Assembly (NCBI RefSeq): GCF_001189515.2
Contig: NZ_CP012069.2
Coordinates: forward strand, 1,984,001 to 2,048,000
DNA: 64,000 bases
Direction: 5' to 3'
Source: Olsenella sp. oral taxon 807
Lineage (GTDB): Bacteria > Actinomycetota > Coriobacteriia > Coriobacteriales > Atopobiaceae
Part shown: positions 17,746 to 28,620 of the stretch, piece by piece
Layout of the letters: every line of letters begins with the position of its first letter
Numbering within the stretch: position 1 is the first letter of the stretch
The notes under the pieces: generated by a model
Told to the model about the DNA's origin: nothing
The model's input: only the letters and a program-made list of their open reading frames with translations
Database searches by the model: none
Translations under genes and position numbers: made by a program

Positions 17746-18420
17746 CTAGATCCTGAAGAGGTAGCCCACGCCGCGTACCGTCACAATGTGAGCTGCGATG
17801 AGCGGCCCGATCTTGGAGCGCACGCGCCTGATGTGGACATCAACGGTGCGCGTGCCACCGCAGTACTCGAAACCCCAGACCCGATGCAGCAGCGTCTCAC
17901 GCGAGTACGCCCGAGAGGGATGCGTCGCCAAAAACGACAGCAACGAATACTCCATGAGCGTGAGGTCAACCGGCTCGTCATCAATATAGACCTGGTAGGT
18001 TGCCAGATTGATCTTCATGTTATCAACCGCGATGATGTCTGAGGAGGCGCTCTGGTCTCCTGGCCTCAGGAGCATGGAGCACCTCACCGCGAGCTCGGCT
18101 TGGCCCGCACTGTCGAGGATGAAGTCACTCCTTCCCTGCACAGGCAGACGGAGACTCGGCAGCATGCTCTCATCCTGGACCACGAGAGTGGGGATATAGC
18201 CACTGTCAGCGATGAAGTCATCCAAGGAGTTGAGCATCTCCTGGCCAAGCCCATCAGTGTCGAGGATGATGAGGTCAAACTTACGCCCAGAGTTGATTGC
18301 CTCCTCGAAGTCATCTGGAGCCATATGCAGAATCGACACATCGAGCGGTTGCCTAAGCTCGCGCATACGCTCAACGTAGCGCGTGGTCTTGGCCAGCAGC
18401 AAGATGTTCTTATGGTGCAT
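17746..18420 (-). CDS. glnR: GlnR-like orphan OmpR-family regulator
   Basis: Transcription regulator of 224 residues. The N-terminal receiver-like domain lacks the usual acidic pair (it starts ILLLAKTTRYVERM), keeps an Asp in LIILDTDG, and no kinase gene is adjacent. The C-terminal winged helix (LTLMEYSLLSFLATHPSRAY ... EYCGGTRTVDVHIRRVRSKIGP ... TVRGVGYLFRI) closely matches what I know of actinobacterial GlnR, as does DFILDSAGQAELAVR. GlnR controls nitrogen uptake and assimilation without ordinary phosphorylation. Its position after an amino-acid transporter and a glutamine synthetase homologue fits. Start chosen at MHHKNIL; an in-frame ATG at 18522 lacks a good ribosome site. Confidence 0.82.
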   Translation of the reverse strand: MHHKNILLLAKTTRYVERMRELRQPLDVSILHMAPDDFEEAINSGRKFDLIILDTDGLGQEMLNSLDDFIADSGYIPTLVVQDESMLPSLRLPVQGRSDFILDSAGQAELAVRCSMLLRPGDQSASSDIIAVDNMKINLATYQVYIDDEPVDLTLMEYSLLSFLATHPSRAYSRETLLHRVWGFEYCGGTRTVDVHIRRVRSKIGPLIAAHIVTVRGVGYLFRI

Positions 18421-18522
18421 CCTAGCCCCCAGACGCCTCCCGCCCCCCGACGGGTCAACCCGTAAAGAAACATCTTCGTACACTAGCACAGTTTGTGGAA
18501 GGCACCCCTGAAAGCGTGCCAT

Positions 18523-19401
18523 TTACTTGATGCTGCCTAGGAATTCCTTGGTACGCGCCTCCTTGGGGTGATCGAAGACGTCCTCGGGAAGGCCCTGCTC
18601 GACGATGACGCCACCCTCCATGAAGACCACACGATCAGCCACGTCTCGGGCAAATCCCATCTCGTGGGTGACGACGATCATCGTCATGTCGCCGTTGAGC
18701 GCAAGCTCGCGCATGACCGCCAGAACACCCCGCACGAGCTCGGGATCGAGCGCGGAGGTGGGCTCGTCGAAGAGGAGCACCTTGGGGTGCATGGCAACGG
18801 CACGCGCGATGGCAACGCGCTGTTGCTGGCCACCGGAGAGCTGGGGAGGCCTGTAGTCGGCGCGATCCGCCAAGCCGACGGCCTCAAGCTGCCTCATGGC
18901 CTCTCGCTCGGCCTCCTCACGCGACTTGCGCAGGACCTTCATCTGGCCGATGACGACGTTCTCCTTGGCCGAGAGATGCGGAAAGAGGTTGAAGGACTGA
19001 AAGACCATACCGACGTCGCGCCGGAGCAGCGAGAGGTTCGCCTTGCTCGCACCGGTGAGCTCTTGGTCGCCCACCAGGATATGACCCTGTGTGGGCTGCT
19101 CGAGGAGGTTGATGCAGCGCAGCATCGTTGACTTGCCTGAGCCGGAGGGTCCCAGCACGACGACGATCTCCCCGTTCCAGACGTTGAGGTTCACGTCACG
19201 CAGGACGGGCACATCCGTAAAGGTCTTGCCCAGGTGCTCGATGCGCACGACGGGGTGCTCCCCCTCAACGAAGCGGTGCCGGGAGAGACTCTGGTCGTGC
19301 TCGAAGGCGATTCTCGCCGCCTCGTCTGCGGGAAGCGCCGCAGGCACCTCTTGTGACGACGGGCGGTGGATACCGATCCCTTTCCTAGTCTGCATCTGCA
19401 T
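18523..19401 (-). CDS. Polar amino-acid ABC transporter ATP-binding protein
   Basis: ATPase of 292 residues that drives the fused binding-protein/permease encoded just upstream, probably for glutamine. Walker A is GPSGSGKST, the signature is [14 protein letters not shown], Walker B is [14 protein letters not shown] and the switch His is in VVTHEMGFA. Compared with usual GlnQ proteins (about 240 residues) it has about 50 extra N-terminal residues. The chosen ATG follows GAGGTGTCGGTG and lies inside the end of the upstream gene (17-nt overlap), implying translational coupling. Confidence 0.95.
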   Translation of the reverse strand: MQMQTRKGIGIHRPSSQEVPAALPADEAARIAFEHDQSLSRHRFVEGEHPVVRIEHLGKTFTDVPVLRDVNLNVWNGEIVVVLGPSGSGKSTMLRCINLLEQPTQGHILVGDQELTGASKANLSLLRRDVGMVFQSFNLFPHLSAKENVVIGQMKVLRKSREEAEREAMRQLEAVGLADRADYRPPQLSGGQQQRVAIARAVAMHPKVLLFDEPTSALDPELVRGVLAVMRELALNGDMTMIVVTHEMGFARDVADRVVFMEGGVIVEQGLPEDVFDHPKEARTKEFLGSIK

Positions 19402-21571
19402 CACCGACACCTCCGTGCGTTGTAAGGGACTCGTCGCCCTTTGTCGAGGTCTCCTCTGGCAGGGGTGCGCCATCCACCTTAGGTCGTGCGCCCAGACCTT
19501 GTTCGGCATTGGAGAGGCGTCGCTCCACGATGTTGACCACCTTGATGAGGGGCAGCGTGACGATGAGGTAGAAGACAGCTGCGGCGATGTAGGGGGTAAT
19601 GTTGCCCGTCGTGGTCGTGAGGTTCTTGGAGTACATCATGAGCTCCATGACGCCCACGGAGGAAAACAGTGACGTATCCTTGTAGGAGGTGATGAAGTCA
19701 CTCGTGACGGTAGGGATGACGCGGCGAACGGTCTGAGGCAGGATGATCCAGACCATCGTCATCAGACGTGTCATACCCAAAGACGAGGCCGCCTCGTACT
19801 GTCCCTGCGGTATGGACTGGATGCCGGCCCGATAGATCTCGGCCTGGTAGGACGAGGAGTTGATAGCGACGACGGCGATGGCGAGCATCGTGTTGTCGAT
19901 GTTGACACCAAGCATCGGAAGGCCAAAGAAGGCGATGTAGATCTGCAGGAAAAGGGGGGTCCCACGCAAGACGTTGATGTATACGCTCGCAATGGCGCGC
20001 AAAAGGCGGTGCTGCGAGATTTTCATGAGTGAGAACGCGAGACCCAAGACGATGGCAAGAGGATAGGCAAGGACGACGATGAACAGGCAGAGCAACCAGC
20101 CCGGGAAGAGAGATGCGAACGACGTCACCAAGAGCTGGGGCTTGAAAAACATGTTGAGGAAGGGGACGGAGTTCCAGGCACTAACCCAGGCCTGGCCGTC
20201 GAGCCAGTTCACGACCCGCTGCAAGGGAGTGTTTGCGATGACGGCAATGGGACTTGAGTCCATGAGGGATGCCGTCTGGCCCTCGCCGGTCGTATAGGAG
20301 CCCGTGACGACATAGCTGCCACCAGCGTCGGGAAAGCTCATGTTCGTGACCTCGAGGCGCAACAGCGAGCCGTTGGCCACCGGCTTGGCAAAGCTCACCG
20401 TAAGGGTATTGCCGTTCGCCGAGGCGCTGCCTTCGACGCCTTGACGCTTGAGACCCTCGAGCACCGTGATGCGCGTCGAGGAGCCGTCGAAGCTTGCCTT
20501 ATCCGGCAGCGTCAGGGTCACGGACGAGATACCCGAGTCAACGTGGACCGTGCCCTCCCAGGTGAGCCTCGTGCCCTCTCCGCCAATGACACCGGAGCCA
20601 CCGCTCTCGTTGGGACGTGCCGTCGCCTTCGAGACGGCGACACTGCCCGTACCGGATGAGTCTACGGCAGCCCCTGCCATAGCGGCGGTCGCCGTGATCT
20701 GCGACGCGTCGGCATTGCCGAACCACTTGGCCTCGAGCGCGTCGATGGTGCCGTCTGACGTGCATGCCTCGAGCGCCTCGTTGACGGCAGCCGTAAGGTT
20801 GGGATTATCCTTCGATACGACGATGCCGTACTGCTCTCCTGTGGGAACCTGAAGTGCAACCTTGAGGGAGGAAAAGGAGTTCTTGACCTCGTACTGCATG
20901 ACGGGAAGATCCGCGATGGCAGCCGTGAACTGGCCGCTCTGCACGCCTGTAAGTGCCGTCACGGGATCGTCAAGCGACTTGATGGACGCGGCGGGCAGGT
21001 TTTCCTGCGCCCACGACTCCCCCGTCGTGCCTGACTGAACCGCAACGGAGACACCCGGGACGTTAAGCACAGAACCGTAGTCAGAGGCGACCGTATCGGC
21101 GATGTCGGATGAGGTGACAATACCCTGGTTGGAATCTATATAGGCGTCCGTGAAGTCAATCTCCTTGAGACGCTCGTCGGTGATCGTGAAGTTAGACGCA
21201 CCGACGTCGGCCCTGCCACCCTGCTTGATCATGGGGATGATGGAGTCGAACTTCTGCGCCGGGAGGTACTCGCACTCAAGGCCCATCTTCTGGGCCACGG
21301 CCTGCATGAGTTCCACCTCAAATCCGGCAGGGACATTCGCTGAGTCGTAGTAGTCGAAGGGTGGGTTGGCCAAGTCCGAGACAACAGTCAGCTTGCCGGG
21401 CTTCACGAGCGCATAGGCAGCCTCGTTGCCCGAACCTGGACCCTCAGCAGAGTGAGAGGGCCCATTACACCCTGCCAGTGCCATCGTAAAGACACAGGCC
21501 AAGACCAGGACCAAGGCAGCAACCCACGCCACCCTCTTAGGGAGACGCCCAGACGAAGCTCTCACCCTCAT
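19385..21571 (-). CDS. Fused amino-acid binding protein and ABC permease
   Basis: Protein of 728 residues combining three parts of an importer. A signal peptide with lipobox LAGC (Cys35) leads to a type-3 solute-binding domain (about 55-290: [48 protein letters not shown]). Then comes a Ser/Gly linker and an extra beta-rich domain (about 315-435) of unknown role. The C-terminal third is a permease with several membrane helices and the EAA-type loop [23 protein letters not shown]. Fusion of binding protein and permease is known for GlnP-type transporters; the inserted beta domain is the unusual element. Start chosen at MRVRASSG behind GGGGAGGTTGC. Confidence 0.93.
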   Translation of the reverse strand: MRVRASSGRLPKRVAWVAALVLVLACVFTMALAGCNGPSHSAEGPGSGNEAAYALVKPGKLTVVSDLANPPFDYYDSANVPAGFEVELMQAVAQKMGLECEYLPAQKFDSIIPMIKQGGRADVGASNFTITDERLKEIDFTDAYIDSNQGIVTSSDIADTVASDYGSVLNVPGVSVAVQSGTTGESWAQENLPAASIKSLDDPVTALTGVQSGQFTAAIADLPVMQYEVKNSFSSLKVALQVPTGEQYGIVVSKDNPNLTAAVNEALEACTSDGTIDALEAKWFGNADASQITATAAMAGAAVDSSGTGSVAVSKATARPNESGGSGVIGGEGTRLTWEGTVHVDSGISSVTLTLPDKASFDGSSTRITVLEGLKRQGVEGSASANGNTLTVSFAKPVANGSLLRLEVTNMSFPDAGGSYVVTGSYTTGEGQTASLMDSSPIAVIANTPLQRVVNWLDGQAWVSAWNSVPFLNMFFKPQLLVTSFASLFPGWLLCLFIVVLAYPLAIVLGLAFSLMKISQHRLLRAIASVYINVLRGTPLFLQIYIAFFGLPMLGVNIDNTMLAIAVVAINSSSYQAEIYRAGIQSIPQGQYEAASSLGMTRLMTMVWIILPQTVRRVIPTVTSDFITSYKDTSLFSSVGVMELMMYSKNLTTTTGNITPYIAAAVFYLIVTLPLIKVVNIVERRLSNAEQGLGARPKVDGAPLPEETSTKGDESLTTHGGVGDADAD

Positions 21572-21650
21572 GCAACCTCCCCGAGACATGTGAGGGATGA
21601 CGCCATGGACGCCCTCCTCTCAAAGCAGGTGGACATTCTAGCAAGCTTCG

Positions 21651-21667
21651 ATTAACGGGAGGTTAAT
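21651..21667. promoter_or_regulatory. Perfect ATTAAC-N5-GTTAAT dyad upstream of the transporter
   Basis: A 6-bp perfect inverted repeat with a 5-bp spacer lies 80 nt upstream of the fused transporter start, in an AT-rich patch unlike the surrounding DNA. A TAGAAT box follows on the minus strand at 21635-21640. It is a candidate operator; GlnR is the obvious candidate protein. Confidence 0.5.
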
Positions 21668-21760
21668 TATCAAAAAAATGAATATATAGGCGCAAGACAC
21701 CCTACCCGCACGCACTGGGTCTTCCTCCGGACACGAGCAAAGGTGTCGGCGCGCGACGAG

Positions 21761-23107
21761 CTAGATGCCCGCGTAGTAGGTCTTGCGCTCCCAGTCGGTC
21801 ACGACCGAACAGTACTCGTCCCACTCGCGCCACTTCTGCTCCACGAGATAGTCGCAGATGTGTCCGCCAAGCGTCTCACGCATGAGCTCGCTCTTGTCAA
21901 AGCTCTTGATCGCCTCGCCAAGTGTGCGCGGCAGACGATGGATGCCTCGCCGCGTAAGCTCCCGCTCACCCAGGTCCTCAAGGCCCGAGAAGGACTCCTC
22001 CGGAAGTTTGAGGCCCTCCATGATGCCGCGCACGCCCGCAGCGAGCGAGGCTGCGATCGCCAAATACGGATTGGCGGCGGGGTCAGGACTCCTGAGCTCG
22101 ACACGGGTCGCCTGGTGCTTGCCAGGCTTATGTGTGGGCACGCGCACGAGGGCCGCACGGTTCTTGCGACCCCAGGTCGCGAAGATGGGTACCTCCCCAT
22201 TGGCGACGAGCCTCTTGTAGGAGTTGACCGTGGGGTTCGTGACGAGCAGGAACTCCGAGGCATACTTGAGGAGTCCCGCGACGTAGCTGCGGCCCAACTC
22301 AGAGAGGTGAGCGACATGTTCGCTCTTTGGGCCCCAAAAGAGGTTTGTGCCCTCATGGTCGAAGAGGGACTGATAGAGGTACATGCCAGATCCCGATGTT
22401 CCCGAAAAGGGCTTAGGCATGAAGGAGGCCATAAGGCCGTGCGCGTGAGCCTGCTGGCGGATGATCAATCGTGCCGTCATGATGTTGTCGGCACAGGTCA
22501 CGGCCTCTGCATAGCGCAGCTCTATCGCGTTTTGCGAGGGTGCGTTGCTGTGGTAGGAATACGCGACGGGAATGGAGAGCTGCTCGAGGGCAAGCGTCGT
22601 CTCACGCCTGAGGTCGGTTGCGGAGTCCGACGAGGTAAGGTCGAAGTAACCGGCGTGGTCTGCTGGGATCGGGGTGGCATCATCGGTCTCGTGCAGGTAG
22701 AAGTAGTCAAGCTTGGGTCCCACGTTCATGACGTAGCCCATCTCGTCCACCGTTACGAACACACGCTGGAGGACGGAGCGAGGATCACCCTCGAAGGGCT
22801 TACGATCAGGGGTGCGCACCTCACAGAACATGCGCGCGACGCCGTACTTTTGCTGACGTCGTGGCAGCACCTGAAAGGTCGTCGCGTCGGGAAAGGCGAG
22901 CATGTCTGACTCGTCAGCGGCCACAAAACCCTCTATGGAGGATCCGTCGAAACCGATTCCCTCCTCGAATGCCTCTTCAAGGTTTTCGGAGGATATCGAA
23001 AACGACTTGAGGTTGCCGAGCACATCGGTGAAGCATAGGCGTATGAACCTCACGTCACGCTTCTCGACCGTACGCAAGACGAAGTCGATGTTCCTGTCAT
23101 CGCTCAT
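21761..23107 (-). CDS. Type I glutamine synthetase homologue with degenerate metal site
   Basis: Protein of 448 residues that aligns along its whole length with type I glutamine synthetase (FIRLCFTDVLGNLKSF, FDGSSIEGF, FEGDPRS, TNPTVNSYKRL, SPDPAANPYLA). Most metal ligands are changed: the GPE.EFF motif reads GPKLDYF (Lys132, Asp134); the HHEVAPGQHEI motif reads YHSNAPSQNAI (Ser187, Ala194); the GSGMH His is Tyr243. The C-terminal RVE.R Glu, the catalytic Asp of FDGSS and the flap Glu region (NGEVP) remain. The Arg equivalent to B. subtilis R62, needed for glutamine feedback, is Ala. It is therefore probably not an active synthetase and may be regulatory. It precedes the transporter by 189 nt. 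Confidence 0.9.
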   Translation of the reverse strand: MSDDRNIDFVLRTVEKRDVRFIRLCFTDVLGNLKSFSISSENLEEAFEEGIGFDGSSIEGFVAADESDMLAFPDATTFQVLPRRQQKYGVARMFCEVRTPDRKPFEGDPRSVLQRVFVTVDEMGYVMNVGPKLDYFYLHETDDATPIPADHAGYFDLTSSDSATDLRRETTLALEQLSIPVAYSYHSNAPSQNAIELRYAEAVTCADNIMTARLIIRQQAHAHGLMASFMPKPFSGTSGSGMYLYQSLFDHEGTNLFWGPKSEHVAHLSELGRSYVAGLLKYASEFLLVTNPTVNSYKRLVANGEVPIFATWGRKNRAALVRVPTHKPGKHQATRVELRSPDPAANPYLAIAASLAAGVRGIMEGLKLPEESFSGLEDLGERELTRRGIHRLPRTLGEAIKSFDKSELMRETLGGHICDYLVEQKWREWDEYCSVVTDWERKTYYAGI

Positions 23108-23215
23108 GGACCCTCCCTCAGACCGCTCTGGTCCGCCTACCCGTGCCCTTCAGACGATAACAGAACCAACGTCCACTCCCATCTCAAGAACCCAACGCAT
23201 CATGCGAACGACGCA

Positions 23216-23422
23216 TCATTGCTTGGTCGCCTCACTATCCGCGACAGCACGCTCCGCATCATCGATCATAGTTTTGGCGACCACGCAGTCGCCCTCGCCA
23301 CGCATGGAGCAGTCCTCTTCCATCGCACAGTCTGAGCACGCATCCCCACCCTTAAAAAAGGACCTGACGCACAGCAAGAAGAGTGCGGCGACCACGACGA
23401 TGACAATAACGTCTACGACCAT
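23216..23422 (-). CDS. Small Cys-rich membrane protein (FeoB-associated type)
   Basis: Protein of 68 residues: one N-terminal membrane helix (VVDVIVIVVVAALFLLCV), then a cytosolic-type tail with CSDCAMEEDC and two later cysteines. This matches the layout of the small Cys-rich membrane proteins often found beside FeoB iron transporters. No feo gene is in the window. The ATG has GGGGGGAG 5 nt upstream; a TATAGT box lies about 40 nt upstream. Nearby flavodoxin supports an iron link. Confidence 0.7.
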   Translation of the reverse strand: MVVDVIVIVVVAALFLLCVRSFFKGGDACSDCAMEEDCSMRGEGDCVVAKTMIDDAERAVADSEATKQ

Positions 23423-23657
23423 GCTTGCTCCCCCCTTTGTCATCCAAAGCTTACTATACCCACTTTTTTGGGCTCAGGAGGATGGCACCCGATACGCATA
23501 AACGCATCGGGTGCCGAAAAAATCATACGACTGGTAGGCCGTGGCCCGATGAGGGTCCCCGGCTTACGCGGCGCCTACGGCCCAGACACAGCGAAAGGAC
23601 GCTGCCCCGTGGCGGCTGCGCCTGTCGGCGCATCGGGCACCAGCGCGTTTTGAGACC

Positions 23658-24062
23658 CTATCCCGCAAGCTTCGCCCCGAGGGCCTTAAGCTGCTCGATT
23701 GCCTCATCGTCAGGCTCGAGGTTGGCGATGACCGTATCAATGATGTTGACGCCGGCATCTTCGGCCTCTGACTTCCATGTATCCATCCACTCGCCGTTGC
23801 CCCAATCATAGCTACCAAAGAGGGCAACAGGCTTCTGGGCGAACTTGGGGACGCAATCGTTCCAAACCTCCTCGAAATCCGGATCGAGCTCCTCAGATCC
23901 CATCGCCGGGCAACCGAAGGCGAAGGCGTCGAAGTCGGCTACCTGACCCGCATCGAAGTCGGCGACGTCGATGGCGTCGGCGCCGGCAGCCTCGGCGATG
24001 GCGTTCGCCATTGCCTCGGTATTGCCCGTCTGGGTCCAATACACGACCGCAACCTTACTCAT
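23658..24062 (-). CDS. Flavodoxin
   Basis: Short-chain flavodoxin of 134 residues, an FMN electron carrier used in place of ferredoxin. The phosphate loop is VVYWTQTGNTEAMA at the N-terminus; FAFGCPAMGSEELD and VALFGSYDWGNGEWMDTW are the two FMN-flanking loops. The ATG has a perfect GGAGG 5 nt upstream. It lies directly downstream of the DUF3793 gene with a hairpin between them. Confidence 0.95.
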   Translation of the reverse strand: MSKVAVVYWTQTGNTEAMANAIAEAAGADAIDVADFDAGQVADFDAFAFGCPAMGSEELDPDFEEVWNDCVPKFAQKPVALFGSYDWGNGEWMDTWKSEAEDAGVNIIDTVIANLEPDDEAIEQLKALGAKLAG

Positions 24063-24089
24063 ACTGACCTCCTAAAAGTGAAATGGAAC

Positions 24090-24112
24090 CCTCAGGCGGA
24101 CGCCTGAAGGGT
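24090..24112. promoter_or_regulatory. Hairpin between DUF3793 and flavodoxin genes
   Basis: CCTCAGGC pairs with GCCTGAAG (one mismatch) around a 4-nt loop, 28 nt upstream of the flavodoxin start. It could stabilise or partly terminate the shared transcript. Confidence 0.5.
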
Positions 24113-24127
24113 AGTGCCGCGTTGGGC

Positions 24128-24838
24128 TCATGCCAACAATGGCTCCGCGAGCAGGCAGCCAAGAGAAATTCCCGACGCAAAGCTGTTGCGGCAACGTCGC
24201 TCGATACGACGCAAGAACTCAAAGCGCCTTCGCGCGCGTGCCGGATCTCCGTAGACTCGCCAGAGCCCACGGCAGGTCTCCTCCTTGCCGCTCATGAAGC
24301 CGATGACATCCTCCAAAGGATAGCCTAAGACAAGGCCGATCTCGTGAGGAAACTCGCTCCTGAGCCCAAGATGGTACTCACAAAGCCTCCGCCTCAAAGA
24401 GCGCATCAGCTCCCCTGCATCCAAGCCATGGCCCAGCCTCTGGAGAAAGTCACTGCGATCGGGATCCGCAAGGACGCGAGAGACGAGCTCTCCCCTCCAA
24501 ACGAGCAGCTGCACACGTCCGGCCCTTGCCCCCACAACCTCAAGACGAATGCCGTGCCGGGGAAGCTCGCGCGCGTAGGCGCAAAGAACCGAGCGCAGCT
24601 TCGCACGCACAAGACCCTCGTGGTGACCCACGGCCCTCCCCATGTATCCTCCCGCAGCCCCTAACACGCCCTTGGGGCAAAAGGAGAAGACGGCCGCCGG
24701 CTTGGCTCCCGCAATGACGGTGGCGGAGCTGCGAACAAAGGTGACGGCAAAGCCATTGTTCAACACATCCTCCACAGAGTTGCAGGCGCTCAGTCCATCG
24801 CTCCCACAACTCGCGTCCATTGCACTTTGCCCACTCAT
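24128..24838 (-). CDS. DUF3793 family protein
   Basis: Protein of 236 residues whose C-terminal half matches the DUF3793 family: LCEYHLGLRSEFPHEIGLVLGYPLEDVIGFM, then WRVYGDPARARRRFEFLRR. Two Cys appear near the N-terminus. Function is unknown; in anaerobes this family is repeatedly found beside flavodoxin and ferrous iron genes, as here, suggesting a role in iron or redox metabolism. The ATG has GAGGAGG 4 nt upstream. Confidence 0.85.
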   Translation of the reverse strand: MSGQSAMDASCGSDGLSACNSVEDVLNNGFAVTFVRSSATVIAGAKPAAVFSFCPKGVLGAAGGYMGRAVGHHEGLVRAKLRSVLCAYARELPRHGIRLEVVGARAGRVQLLVWRGELVSRVLADPDRSDFLQRLGHGLDAGELMRSLRRRLCEYHLGLRSEFPHEIGLVLGYPLEDVIGFMSGKEETCRGLWRVYGDPARARRRFEFLRRIERRCRNSFASGISLGCLLAEPLLA

Positions 24839-24872
24839 GCAGCCTCCTCATTCCCTCTGAAGTGAGCGTCTG

Positions 24873-24918
24873 ACAAAAAGGCACCACCGACGCAGGAAAG
24901 GGGGAACGTCGGTGGTGC
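24873..24918 (-). terminator. Rho-independent terminator after enolase
   Basis: A 12-bp perfect stem GCACCACCGACG / CGTCGGTGGTGC with a 14-nt loop is followed on the minus strand by CTTTTTG. It lies about 85 nt past the enolase stop and separates it from the DUF3793-flavodoxin unit. Confidence 0.9.
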
Positions 24919-25003
24919 GCGAAGACCTGAATTACGCAGCGGGGAGAGGGTCCGCCGGTATCAGGTAGGAAAAAACAAACAAAACGCTAACGCAGAACGA
25001 AAG

Positions 25004-26602
<1,599 letters not shown>

Positions 26603-28015
26603 ATGACAGCACTCTTTTGTCCGAATTGTGGAGCGCACCTCAAAGAGGGACAGCACTTCTGCATGCGCTGCGGCTGCGACATCAGGGAATGGGCAGACGT
26701 CCTCGACGCCCCCGACGCCCTCGAGAAAGAAAGCGAGGAGCAGGTCGCGCACGCACAGGATGACCGTCTTGCCACTGTCCCCCAGACAAAAGGAGATGAC
26801 AGCCCCTTTGAGCGTGACGCTAACACGGCAGGCGAAGATCCAGCGTCTGCGGTGTCCGAGGACGAGGAAGCACGCCATGCCGCGCCAGAGGACAAGGACG
26901 AGGACGCGGCGAAAGACGTAGACACCGCAGAAGTCAACGAGGGACCGACAGATCCGACGGAGGGGGACGCAGAGGCGACGGACACCGCAAAGGACGCGCA
27001 TGTTGAGGGAGCACGGCACGCTGCGCCAGAAGACGCGGCGAAGGGCGCAGACCCCACTGGGGACAGCGAGGGGAACGACGAAGAAGCGACGGACCCTACG
27101 AAGGACATGCATGTTGAGGGAGCACGGCACGCCGCGCCAGAAGAGGACACCGAAAAGGACACAAACCCAGCAGAAGACAACGAGGAGCCGCTAAAGCCCG
27201 CAAAGGATGCGCAGGCAGAGATGCCGGCGCATGAGCGCGAAGAGGAGGGTACGTCCACGGACTGCGACCCCGAGTCTACCTCCACGCTCCCCGTCATCAC
27301 TCACGACCCTGCGGCCATCTCCCTTCTGCCGGTCAGCCGCCACCACCCGCGCCTCTACAAGGAGGAGAGCAAGGCTGGTCACAGGCACGTCCTCATATTT
27401 GCGTTTCTGACCCTCGCAATCGTTGTCGCCGGTCTGGCCCTAGGCATCTCGAGCTGTCGCAGCAAGGACTTCGCCGACCCACAGGCGGAGCGCGTCGTGC
27501 CGGGCGGATACCACGAGGATAACGACGACGCATCCGACGGCTCGGGTCAGTCTCCCCTGGCCGCAGAGAAGGCCGCCAAGGACAGGGAGCGTGACCGACA
27601 GGCGGTGAAAGAACTCTATGACGAGCTTGCTGCCCTAGACGAGCAGGTCAGTGCCTGCGAGGCCGCCTATGACGAGGACTACGTCGCGGACAGGGACACA
27701 CGCAGCGGCGACTCGGAGACCGTCACACAGCTTACGGCGACCATCCAGAAGGCACAACAACGGGCCAGGGGGATCAACATAGAGCGCAGGTCCGATTACC
27801 ACAACCAGTACCAGCTTGAGCTTACGTGCTACCAGTACCTCATCGACCGCATGGACCTCGTCGCACAAATGTGGGCCCTCAACCTCAGGTACAACTACCC
27901 TCAGAAATACGTCGAGAAACTCCGCGAGATTCGCATCAAAGCGATACGCGAGGGAGAGACGGACGTCGCCCCCAAGGTAGACTACGACAGGGCCTACTCC
28001 GAGATCTCGCTCTAA
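26603..28015 (+). CDS. Zinc-ribbon membrane protein with acidic repeat domain
   Basis: Protein of 470 residues. An N-terminal zinc ribbon (CPNCGAHLKEGQHFCMRCG) is followed by a roughly 220-residue strongly acidic region with three related repeats around ARHAAPED (near residues 92, 136 and 174), one membrane helix near 258-280 (VLIFAFLTLAIVVAGLALGI) and an outside C-terminal domain with a coiled-coil-like charged stretch and two Cys. I do not know a function. The architecture (zinc ribbon, single helix, outside domain) recurs in the DUF3160 protein of this window. Ribosome site GGAGCTTAT. Confidence 0.85.
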   Translation: MTALFCPNCGAHLKEGQHFCMRCGCDIREWADVLDAPDALEKESEEQVAHAQDDRLATVPQTKGDDSPFERDANTAGEDPASAVSEDEEARHAAPEDKDEDAAKDVDTAEVNEGPTDPTEGDAEATDTAKDAHVEGARHAAPEDAAKGADPTGDSEGNDEEATDPTKDMHVEGARHAAPEEDTEKDTNPAEDNEEPLKPAKDAQAEMPAHEREEEGTSTDCDPESTSTLPVITHDPAAISLLPVSRHHPRLYKEESKAGHRHVLIFAFLTLAIVVAGLALGISSCRSKDFADPQAERVVPGGYHEDNDDASDGSGQSPLAAEKAAKDRERDRQAVKELYDELAALDEQVSACEAAYDEDYVADRDTRSGDSETVTQLTATIQKAQQRARGINIERRSDYHNQYQLELTCYQYLIDRMDLVAQMWALNLRYNYPQKYVEKLREIRIKAIREGETDVAPKVDYDRAYSEISL

Positions 28016-28240
28016 GAGGCAAAGGCGAGGCAAAGGCACGAAATGATCAGGCTCTTCAGGGGTTCGTGTGGGTTAACGCCTCTGCCAAGATGCCAACCTG
28101 GCAGCGGCGCCGCTCGCTCAGAGTTTGTCTTCCCGACCAAGCGAGAGGGGCCAGCGAGGAGGCGCCGACACGCCATGGTGGCTGAGGCGCTCGTGCCACC
28201 TGGCGCAGCTCGCGTTGCGATTCGTATCGTGACTCGCGTC

Positions 28241-28414
28241 GCAACAGTGTACACAAATGCCCCAAAACGACACGGAGAGGCCCGATTCTCCCATTTGTGT
28301 ACACTATTGCGATCCCAAGGCCACCCACAACCCAAACCCAAGGCGCAACAGTGTACACAAACGCCTCAATCCGGTGCGGAGAGGCCATTTTGGCCAATCT
28401 GTGTACACTCCTGC
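28241..28414. repeat. Two copies of a 70-bp palindromic element
   Basis: Copy one (28241-28310) has 19-bp arms GCAACAGTGTACACAAATG with one mismatch around a 32-nt centre. Copy two (28345-28414) has the same AGTGTACACA arms with more mismatches. Both share GGAGAGGCC in the centre. Arms contain the palindrome TGTACA. They could be RNA hairpins or protein-binding sites. Confidence 0.85.
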
Positions 28415-28620
28415 GTCGTCGCCCTGGCGGTGAGGCCCGCATCGCCGGGGTGGTGACGCAACCACCTACCCACACGAACTCACGAAGCCTCAACGATCAG
28501 CCTGATTAGCCAAGAGGCTGTCTTGGTCCGTAAAAGATGGTCTCGTCACTCGCGGAGACCCGTCGGGGGAGCCGTCCCCATGTCGGTGCAGTGCCCGCAG
28601 GTCCACAAACGGCCCGGGTC

